Source: Paenibacillus endoradicis
GTDB lineage: Bacteria; Bacillota; Bacilli; Paenibacillales; Paenibacillaceae
Length of the DNA: 64,000 nt
Direction: 5' to 3'
Assembly (NCBI RefSeq): GCF_024721975.1
Contig: NZ_JANQBB010000005.1
Span: 248,001-312,000, forward strand
In this document: positions 58,015 to 64,000 of the stretch, piece by piece
How the letters are laid out: each line of letters begins with the position of its first letter
Position numbering within the stretch: position 1 is the first letter of the stretch
Position numbers and translations under genes: made by a program
The notes under the pieces: generated by a model
Told to the model about the DNA's origin: nothing
The model's database searches: none
Seen by the model: the letters and a program-made list of their open reading frames with translations, nothing else

Positions 58015-58187
58015 AGTTCAAAAAGCGAACTTTGATAACGAGTATGCTAAAGTAGCCTATTCGACATCGAATATGAAGCGAACTTGGGAAGTCCGGGCCG
58101 CGTGTACCAATAACGTACACCGGCGCTTCCTCCTTCTTCAAGAAGCTCTTCATCTTCTCGACTTGCGAAAGCCCCCTTTTTGAACTC
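58015..58187. repeat. dispersed intergenic element, complete copy (173 bp)
   Basis: Terminal inverted repeats AGTTCAAAAAGCG / CTTTTTGAACT. The interior has CTTTGATAACGA, GCTAAAGTAGC, TATTCGACATCGAATATGAAGCGAAC, where TTCGACATCGAA is itself palindromic, and GTACCAATAACGTAC. No coding frame. It lies between the yqxA-like gene and lepA; a further short remnant with AGTTCAAAAAA starts at 58202. Confidence 0.7.
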
Positions 58188-58274
58188 TCATTGGAAGATG
58201 TAGTTCAAAAAATCATATTTTTACGCAAGCGACGCTCTATTTGTGTGTCGCTTGAAAAGTTTTCACCTTCTCCA

Positions 58275-58303
58275 TTGATGTACCCAACGCTTACTGTTAT
58301 AAT
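58275..58303 (+). promoter_or_regulatory. sigma-A promoter of lepA
   Basis: TTGATG (58275-58280), a 17-base spacer and TATAAT (58298-58303), about 40 bases before the lepA start. Confidence 0.7.
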
Positions 58304-58344
58304 AGGTTGATTGATTTCATTCAAGGATTGTGTGGGGGTTTGGC

Positions 58345-60162
58345 ATGACCGACGTTCGTGAAAGACAGAAGAAAATTAGAAATTTTTCTATTATTGCTCA
58401 TATTGACCATGGTAAGTCAACATTAGCAGACCGCTTATTAGAAGTAACGGGCTCGTTAACTTCCCGTGAAATGCAAGCTCAGTTTCTAGATAATATGGAT
58501 CTTGAGCGTGAGCGTGGGATAACAATTAAATTGCAATCCGTTCGATTATCGTATCGTGCAAAAGATGGAGAAGATTACATTCTTAATCTCATTGATACGC
58601 CAGGGCATGTCGATTTTACATATGAGGTTTCACGAAGCTTAGCAGCTTGTGAAGGGGCATTGTTAGTCGTGGATGCGGCACAAGGTATTGAAGCACAGAC
58701 TTTGGCGAATGTATATTTGGCATTAGACAATAACCTTGAGATTCTTCCGGTTATTAACAAGATTGATTTGCCAAGTGCAGAGCCTGAGCGTGTTAGGCAA
58801 GAGGTAGAGGATGTTATCGGGATTGATGCTAGTGAGGCAGTACTCGCTTCAGCAAAAGCAGGTATCGGAATTGTTGAGATACTTGAACAAGTTGTTGAAA
58901 AAGTACCAGCACCTACGGGTGACCCTGACCAACCATTGAAGGCACTAATCTTTGACTCGCATTATGATGCATATAAAGGCGTTATCGTATATGTTCGGGT
59001 AATGGATGGTGGAATTAAAGCAGGTCAGAAAATTCGGTTTATGGCAACTAAAGCGGAATTTGAAGTTATCGAAGTAGGAGTATTCTCACCTCGAGCTACT
59101 GTAATCGATGAATTACGCGTTGGTGATGTAGGTTTTGTTGTGGCAGGTATTAAAAATGTGAAAGATACTCGTGTCGGTGATACGATTACTGACGCAATTA
59201 AACCGGCCCCAGAAGCATTGCCTGGTTACCGTCGTATTAATCCTATGGTATACTGTGGTCTTTATCCAATTGATTCTCAAGATTACAACGATCTTCGTGA
59301 TGCTCTAGAGAAACTTGAACTTAATGATGCATCTTTACGTTACGAACCAGAATCTTCAACAGCATTAGGATTTGGCTTCCGTTGTGGTTTCCTAGGTCTA
59401 TTGCATATGGAGATTATTCAAGAACGTATTGAGCGTGAGTTCAATATTCCACTAATTACAACAGCACCAAGCGTAATTTACAAAATTACTTTAACAAACG
59501 GTGAGACGTATAATATCGACAATCCATCTAACTATCCAGAAATCGGTAAATTAGATTTTGTTGAAGAGCCATTCGTTAAAGCAAGTATAATTGTTCCAAA
59601 TGATTATGTTGGAGCTATTATGGAACTTTGTCAGAACAAACGCGGTGAATTCGTTAATATGGAATACTTAGATGAAAATCGAGTAACGATTATTTACGAA
59701 ATGCCTTTAGCAGAAATAGTATATGATTTCTTTGATCAATTGAAATCTAGCACAAAAGGATATGCATCATTCGATTATGAGATTTCTGGCTACCGCCGCT
59801 CTAATCTAGTGAAGATGGACATTATGTTGAATGGAGAACAAGTCGATGCTTTATCTGTCATTGTTCACCGTGATCGTGCATTCCATCGTGGTCGCATCAT
59901 TTGTGGTAAACTTAAAGGTCTTATTCCTAGACAAATGTTTGAAGTTCCAATTCAAGCTTCGATCGGAACGAAAATTATCGCTCGTGAAACAGTAAAAGCG
60001 ATGCGTAAAAACGTTCTAGCAAAATGTTACGGTGGTGATATTAGCCGTAAACGTAAATTGTTAGAGAAGCAAAAAGAAGGTAAGAAACGTATGAAGCAAG
60101 TAGGTAGCGTTGAAGTGCCTCAAGAAGCTTTCATGGCGGTTCTGAAGATCGACGAAGATTAA
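58345..60162 (+). CDS. lepA: elongation factor 4 (LepA), ribosome-associated GTPase
   Basis: 605 residues from ATG 58345 (GGGGG upstream; GTG 58330 lies ahead of it). GTPase motifs are [19 protein letters not shown] and NKIDL; then EF-G-like domains and the LepA-specific C-terminal domain ([26 protein letters not shown]). It back-translocates or remodels stalled ribosomes and aids initiation (family knowledge). Conserved place before hemW. Confidence 0.96.
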   Translation: MTDVRERQKKIRNFSIIAHIDHGKSTLADRLLEVTGSLTSREMQAQFLDNMDLERERGITIKLQSVRLSYRAKDGEDYILNLIDTPGHVDFTYEVSRSLAACEGALLVVDAAQGIEAQTLANVYLALDNNLEILPVINKIDLPSAEPERVRQEVEDVIGIDASEAVLASAKAGIGIVEILEQVVEKVPAPTGDPDQPLKALIFDSHYDAYKGVIVYVRVMDGGIKAGQKIRFMATKAEFEVIEVGVFSPRATVIDELRVGDVGFVVAGIKNVKDTRVGDTITDAIKPAPEALPGYRRINPMVYCGLYPIDSQDYNDLRDALEKLELNDASLRYEPESSTALGFGFRCGFLGLLHMEIIQERIEREFNIPLITTAPSVIYKITLTNGETYNIDNPSNYPEIGKLDFVEEPFVKASIIVPNDYVGAIMELCQNKRGEFVNMEYLDENRVTIIYEMPLAEIVYDFFDQLKSSTKGYASFDYEISGYRRSNLVKMDIMLNGEQVDALSVIVHRDRAFHRGRIICGKLKGLIPRQMFEVPIQASIGTKIIARETVKAMRKNVLAKCYGGDISRKRKLLEKQKEGKKRMKQVGSVEVPQEAFMAVLKIDED

Positions 60163-60203
60163 TGGAATAACATACACTTCATGCAAAGATGAAGTATCTA
60201 TTG

Positions 60204-60253
60204 AGGGTTGCCCAATCGTCGTTTCGAGGAGCGATAATGGGCAGCCCTTTTTA
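60204..60253 (+). terminator. terminator after lepA
   Basis: AGGGTTGCCCAATCG pairs with CGATAATGGGCAGCCCT, followed by TTTTTAT. Confidence 0.85.
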
Positions 60254-60266
60254 TATAGTATATTGA

Positions 60267-60325
60267 ATGCTTACGAAGTAACTTTTCATTCTCTTGAGAG
60301 TTACAAGAAGTATCATGAAAAGTAA
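60267..60325 (+). repeat. hairpin leader repeat, upstream tandem copy before hemW
   Basis: ATGCTTACGAAGTAACTTTTCAT ... GTTACAAGAAGTATCATGAAAAGT. Stem ACTTTTCAT/ATGAAAAGT; alternative GTAAC/GTTAC pairing. It lacks the terminal AGGAGG. Confidence 0.75.
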
Positions 60326-60330
60326 AGTCA

Positions 60331-60397
60331 ATGCTTACGATGTTACTTTTCATTCGATTCAAGAATTACAAGAAGTATCATGAAAAGTTTTAGGAGG
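60331..60397 (+). repeat. hairpin leader repeat carrying the hemW ribosome-binding site
   Basis: ATGCTTACGATGTTACTTTTCAT ... CAAGAAGTATCATGAAAAGTTTTAGGAGG. Tandem with the previous copy, as in the pair at 11.3 kb. AGGAGG lies seven bases before ATG 60405. Confidence 0.78.
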
Positions 60398-60404
60398 TTA
60401 GCAA

Positions 60405-61568
60405 ATGCAACCGATACCACAAGCTTTATATATTCACATCCCGTTTTGTACGAATAAATGTCATTATTGTGACTTTACTTCTTATATATTGAAGGGACAA
60501 CCAGTTGATGCTTACTTAGATGCACTTGAGCTTGAGATGCAACGAACAGTGGAGATATGGAAGCCAGAAACGATCAAAACCGTATTTGTTGGCGGTGGAA
60601 CACCAACTGTTTTAACGCCTCCTCAGATGGAGAAGTTTCTTGCGTCTGTTAGACGTTGGTTCCCACTTGCTGATGATGTTGAATTTTCGATGGAAGCTAA
60701 TCCTGGCACAACAGATAAGGATAAGTTACAAGCAATGTTCGATGGTGGTGTCAATCGATTGAGTTTTGGCGTGCAGTCGTTTGATAATGAATTATTGAAA
60801 CGAATTGGACGTATACATGAAGTAGAAGATGTGTATCGTAGTCTTGAAAATGCGAGAGCAATTGGTTTTACGAATATGTCGATCGACTTAATGTTCGGCT
60901 TGCCTGGTCAAACTGTCGAATTATTAGAAGATAGTGTACGTAAAGCATTAGAACTTGATTTGCCACATTACTCACTTTATAGCTTGAAAATTGAAGAGAA
61001 TACATTGTTCCACAAACTTTATGAAAGTAACCAATTAGTACTTCCTCATGAAGATGATGAATATGCAATGTTTCTCCTATTAATGGAGAGAATTAAAGAG
61101 CGTGGCTATAAACATTATGAGATCAGCAACTTCGCTAAGCCTGGTTTTGAGAGTAAGCATAATTCTACCTATTGGCGTAATGAGCCGTATTATGGACTAG
61201 GAACTGGTGCGCATGGTTATGTCAATCGAGAGCGACATGTCAATATTAAAGGTGTTCAACCTTATATTGAGGCCTGCAAAACAAAGTTACCTCGTCTAGA
61301 TCAATTTGAGGTATCTGAACAAGAAGCGATGGAAGACTTTATGATGGTTGGTTTACGTCTCGCAGATGGTGTTAAATCATCCGTATTCCATGCTCAATTC
61401 CCTAATGAAACGCTAGATTATCATTTTGGAACGATAATTAACGATCAAATGGACAAAGGCTTGTTAGAACGTGTAGAAATACAAGATGATATCATCTACC
61501 GATTAACCGATAAAGGGCTGCTACTGGGCAACGAAGTGTTTGCAGCATTTCTTGAAGATAGGGAATAA
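60405..61568 (+). CDS. hemW: radical SAM heme chaperone HemW
   Basis: 387 residues. The radical-SAM cluster motif C15-x3-C19-x2-C22 (CTNKCHYC), GGGTPT and a C-terminal HemN-like domain with HNSTYW are present. The cluster motif lacks the extra Cys of true HemN coproporphyrinogen dehydrogenase, so HemW (heme chaperone) is preferred. Cytosolic. Preceded by two hairpin leader repeats. Confidence 0.9.
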   Translation: MQPIPQALYIHIPFCTNKCHYCDFTSYILKGQPVDAYLDALELEMQRTVEIWKPETIKTVFVGGGTPTVLTPPQMEKFLASVRRWFPLADDVEFSMEANPGTTDKDKLQAMFDGGVNRLSFGVQSFDNELLKRIGRIHEVEDVYRSLENARAIGFTNMSIDLMFGLPGQTVELLEDSVRKALELDLPHYSLYSLKIEENTLFHKLYESNQLVLPHEDDEYAMFLLLMERIKERGYKHYEISNFAKPGFESKHNSTYWRNEPYYGLGTGAHGYVNRERHVNIKGVQPYIEACKTKLPRLDQFEVSEQEAMEDFMMVGLRLADGVKSSVFHAQFPNETLDYHFGTIINDQMDKGLLERVEIQDDIIYRLTDKGLLLGNEVFAAFLEDRE

Positions 61569-61583
61569 ATAGGATTGCATAAT

Positions 61584-61648
61584 CCTCCGAAATGATGTAT
61601 ATTCATTCATATTGACTGTATAATTATGAATGAGTACTTTTCGGAGGT
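61584..61648 (+). promoter_or_regulatory. palindrome covering the promoter and ribosome-binding site of the GNAT gene
   Basis: CCTCCGAAA (61584-61592) is complementary to TTTCGGAGG (61639-61647), and TCATTCAT (61603-61610) to ATGAATGA (61626-61633). The loop holds TATAAT (61619-61624). In RNA begun further upstream, the Shine-Dalgarno would be sequestered; in DNA it could be an operator. Confidence 0.5.
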
Positions 61649-61658
61649 GAAGGCAGCT

Positions 61659-62129
61659 ATGCAAACACTACATGTTTTATGTAGAAATGCTACGTCAGAT
61701 GATGTAGAATCTTTGTATCAATTAATTAAAGGTTACGCTGAGAAAGGAATCATGCTGCCTCGATCGAAGGAAGCACTTATTCGCAGCATAGACACTTTTG
61801 TTGTTGCCGAAGTGGATGGAAAATTCGTTGGATGCGGAGCATTAACGAGACTAGGTGATGATTTAGTAGAAATTCGTTCACTTGGTATGACCGAGGGTTA
61901 TAAAGGTTATGGCATTGGTGGGAAAATTGTAGATCGCCTTATTGAAAATGCGCAAGCACAAGGCATTAGTAAAATAATGGCGTTAACATATGCGGTATCA
62001 TTTTTTTTGAGAAATGACTTTACGGTTGTTGAAAAAGAGATTTTTCCTGAGAAAGTGTGGACAGATTGTATTAGCTGTCCAAAACGTCATGCATGCGATG
62101 AAATCGCAGTTATGAAAAAAATCCTATAA
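61659..62129 (+). CDS. GNAT N-acetyltransferase (ArgA/short NAGS-like)
   Basis: 156 residues from ATG 61659 (CGGAGGTGA upstream; the frame extends to ATG 61626). GNAT fold with the acetyl-CoA loop SLGMTEGYKGYGIGGKIVD and a C-terminal WTDCISCPKRHACDEIAV segment typical of the short ArgA-type N-acetyltransferases of Gram-positives. The substrate could be glutamate, but this is family inference. Monocistronic between hemW and hrcA. Confidence 0.82.
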   Translation: MQTLHVLCRNATSDDVESLYQLIKGYAEKGIMLPRSKEALIRSIDTFVVAEVDGKFVGCGALTRLGDDLVEIRSLGMTEGYKGYGIGGKIVDRLIENAQAQGISKIMALTYAVSFFLRNDFTVVEKEIFPEKVWTDCISCPKRHACDEIAVMKKIL

Positions 62130-62140
62130 ATTATTAATAT

Positions 62141-62186
62141 AAATACCAAATCGACTTGACAATAATCAGACCGATTTGGTATTTTT
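62141..62186 (+). terminator. terminator overlapping the hrcA promoter
   Basis: AAATACCAAATCG (62141-62153) pairs with CGATTTGGTATTT (62172-62184), then TTGT. It ends the GNAT transcript. Confidence 0.8.
62156..62185 (+). promoter_or_regulatory. sigma-A promoter of the hrcA operon
   Basis: TTGACA (62156-62161), then TATTTT at 62180-62185 with an 18-base spacer. The boxes lie within the preceding terminator, just upstream of CIRCE. Confidence 0.6.
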
Positions 62187-62196
62187 GTATTAACGA

Positions 62197-62223
62197 TTAG
62201 CACTCGGGGTTGATGAGTGCTAA
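62197..62223 (+). promoter_or_regulatory. CIRCE operator
   Basis: TTAGCACTC - 9 bases - GAGTGCTAA, the exact consensus HrcA-binding element, 50 bases before hrcA. It gives heat-shock and HrcA autoregulation of hrcA-grpE and, beyond the window, probably dnaK-dnaJ. Confidence 0.97.
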
Positions 62224-62272
62224 CGAAATAGATTATAATAAGTTTTACACCTTAAGAATGGAGGAATGAGAA

Positions 62273-63298
62273 ATGCTAACAGAACGACAAAGGTTGATTT
62301 TAAAAGCGATAGTGGATGATTATATCCGATCAGCAGAACCGGTCGGATCAAGGAGCATTTCTAAGCGTGATGATATTGGTTATAGTCCAGCTACTATTCG
62401 TAATGAAATGGCGGACTTAGAAGAACTTGGATTTCTTGAACAACCACATACATCTGCAGGTCGAATTCCTTCAACAAGAGGTTATCGTTACTATGTAGAT
62501 CATTTAATTAATAAAACCGAGACTTCTGAAATTGATCATTCCGTCATTCGCTCATTTGTAACAGATGAGATGAATCGTATGGAACAAGTTATCCAACATG
62601 CTGCACTTGTACTATCGAACTTAACCAATTACACATCTATTTTATTAGGACCTGAATTATTTACTAATTCATTACAGCATTTTGGTTTAATCCCATTAAC
62701 TGATACGAGTGCCGTTGCGATAATTGTTACGAATACAGGGCATGTTGAAAATCGTACAATACAATTGCCTCAAGGATTATCCATGGACCAATTACAGCAA
62801 GTGACGAATATTTTGAATGCGAAGCTTGCAGGTGTGCCACTGTTCCATTTGAAAGCAAAACTGTACGCTGAGGTAGGCCAGGAACTTGAACGCTATGTCG
62901 GTCATTTTGAAGGTCTTCTTAACGTTATCGATGATGCGTTGAAACAAGGGGACGAGCATCGCGTATTTATGAGTGGTGCAACCAATATGTTGATACAACC
63001 TGAGTTCAAAGATGTTGATAAGGTTAAGACGATTCTGGATATGCTAGAGGAGACGCCTACAGTGATGAAGTTGTTTTCTGCATCTCCACAAGGGATACAA
63101 GTTCGTATTGGATCGGAAAATGATCATATAGCCATCACAGATTGCAGTATAATTACAGCAACTTATGCGCTAGATGGAAATGTGCTTGGTACGATTGGAA
63201 TTCTCGGCCCAACTCGGATGGAATATGAAAAAGTAATCCGTTACTTAGATCTAATCTCCAAAGATGTGGGTACAGCAATGAGTCGTTGGTATAAATGA
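62273..63298 (+). CDS. hrcA: heat-inducible transcription repressor
   Basis: 341 residues. The N-terminal winged helix (LTERQRLILKAIVDDYIRSAEPVGSRSI... SPATIRNEMADLEELGFL) is followed by HTSAGRIPSTRGYRYYVD and a GAF-like C-terminal domain (IGILGPTRMEYEKVI). It binds CIRCE and represses the class I heat-shock genes. GGAGG upstream. First gene of the CIRCE-controlled operon. Confidence 0.97.
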   Translation: MLTERQRLILKAIVDDYIRSAEPVGSRSISKRDDIGYSPATIRNEMADLEELGFLEQPHTSAGRIPSTRGYRYYVDHLINKTETSEIDHSVIRSFVTDEMNRMEQVIQHAALVLSNLTNYTSILLGPELFTNSLQHFGLIPLTDTSAVAIIVTNTGHVENRTIQLPQGLSMDQLQQVTNILNAKLAGVPLFHLKAKLYAEVGQELERYVGHFEGLLNVIDDALKQGDEHRVFMSGATNMLIQPEFKDVDKVKTILDMLEETPTVMKLFSASPQGIQVRIGSENDHIAITDCSIITATYALDGNVLGTIGILGPTRMEYEKVIRYLDLISKDVGTAMSRWYK

Positions 63299-63330
63299 GT
63301 AAGTTCTAACTAATTCAAGGAGGTGATAGG

Positions 63331-63918
63331 GTGAGTACTAAGAAGCAAAATAATGAATTCGTTGATACTGCGACTGAGCAGGTCGATTCAGATATGAATC
63401 ACGATGAAGTGAATGAGACTACCCAACAAGCTGCCCAAGAGCCGCAAGTTAATGAGGTGACTGAGGAAAATTCGCAAACAGTTGAATTGTTAGCACAATT
63501 AGACGAGGCACAGCAAAAATTACTTAGAGTTCAAGCAGACTTTGATAATTTCCGTCGTAGAACTCAGAAAGAAAAAGAAGAGCTTGCGAAATATGCATCA
63601 GCTAAACTAGTCGAAAATCTACTTCCAACTGTTGATAATTTTGATCGTGCTATCGCAGCTTCAGCTGCTAATCAAGACTATGACGCATTGGCAAAAGGTG
63701 TAGACATGATCTTCCGTCTACTTATGAGTACGGTGGAAGCTGAAGGTTTAATAACGATGGATACGATTGGTCAACCATTCAATCCTGAATATCATCAAGC
63801 GGTTATGACTGTTGAAACTGATGAATATGAAGAAGGTATTATCGTTGAGGAACTTCAAAAAGGTTACTTGATTAAGGATAAAGTAATAAGACCAGCGATG
63901 GTTAAAGTTAGTGGCTAA
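63331..63918 (+). CDS. grpE: GrpE nucleotide-exchange factor
   Basis: 195 residues from GTG 63331 (AAGGAGGTGAT upstream). Acidic N-terminal tail (~1-50), long helix (ELLAQLDEAQQKLLRVQADFDNFRRRTQKEKEEL) and beta domain ending in RPAMVKVSG. It exchanges nucleotide on DnaK. It follows hrcA by 32 bases in the heat-shock operon. Confidence 0.96.
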   Translation: MSTKKQNNEFVDTATEQVDSDMNHDEVNETTQQAAQEPQVNEVTEENSQTVELLAQLDEAQQKLLRVQADFDNFRRRTQKEKEELAKYASAKLVENLLPTVDNFDRAIAASAANQDYDALAKGVDMIFRLLMSTVEAEGLITMDTIGQPFNPEYHQAVMTVETDEYEEGIIVEELQKGYLIKDKVIRPAMVKVSG

Positions 63919-63928
63919 CAGTAGATGT

Positions 63929-64000
63929 AGTTCAAAAAGCGGACTTTGATAACGAAGATTAGGCTAACGTAGCATATTCGACATCGAATATGAAGCGAAC
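63929..64000. repeat. dispersed intergenic element, cut by the window end
   Basis: AGTTCAAAAAGCGGACTTTGATAACGA...GCTAACGTAGCATATTCGACATCGAATATGAAGCGAAC, nearly identical to the first 70 bases of the element at 58015. It lies between grpE and the next gene. Confidence 0.7.

Overview
The window looks like the chromosome of a low-GC, endospore-forming Bacillales, most likely a Paenibacillaceae member. The reasons are the spore genes gpr and spoIIP, a CIRCE-controlled hrcA-grpE cluster, a leucine T-box, many GTG/TTG starts, and the Bacillus-type order comER / comEA-comEB-comEC ... holA, rpsT, gpr, spoIIP, (yqxA-like), lepA, hemW, hrcA, grpE. Genus is inference; no rRNA is present.

Layout. 1-9.5 kb: end of an acyltransferase gene, a polysaccharide deacetylase, a small zinc-ribbon protein, a 5'-nucleotidase-like phosphoesterase, a complete phosphonate-type ABC transporter (phnD-phnC-phnE-phnE) and a membrane diguanylate cyclase. 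9.5-20.6 kb: a DEAD-box helicase, a small conserved gene with a damaged start, a four-helix membrane protein, T-box-regulated leuS, then the late-competence locus comER(-)/comEA-metY-comEB-comEC.

20.6-46.75 kb: comEC is cut in two by a 26.1-kb island. It sits exactly in the codons for the conserved DVGQGD motif of the ComEC metallo-beta-lactamase domain. A 6-bp core (ACAGGG left, ACAAGG right) lies at both junctions, and removing the island would restore the reading frame. The left end carries a tight four-gene recombination module: three large tyrosine-recombinase-like proteins plus a small coiled-coil protein, the organisation of Tn554 relatives and GInt islands. The cargo is almost entirely anti-phage-type genes: an Mrr-like restriction endonuclease, two diverged copies of an AAA-ATPase plus HNH pair (Septu-like, sharing an unusual N-terminal domain), a coiled-coil UvrD helicase, a Gabija-like GajA-GajB pair, a stand-alone HNH protein, and two proteins I cannot assign. 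IS21 and AlkD-like remnants lie in the middle.

46.75-64 kb: the 3' part of comEC, an ECF sigma/anti-sigma pair with a probable autoregulatory promoter, a WYL regulator with a GyrI-like protein, a TlpA-like thioredoxin and an AAC(3)-like acetyltransferase, then the conserved holA-rpsT-gpr-spoIIP-lepA-hemW-GNAT-hrcA-grpE segment.

Two dispersed repeat families stand out. One is a roughly 65-nt hairpin leader ending in TTTAGGAGG and placed directly on the Shine-Dalgarno sequence of five unrelated genes, with compensatory changes in its stem. The other is a roughly 173-bp element with AGTTCAAAAAG termini, found in intergenic regions together with short deletion derivatives.
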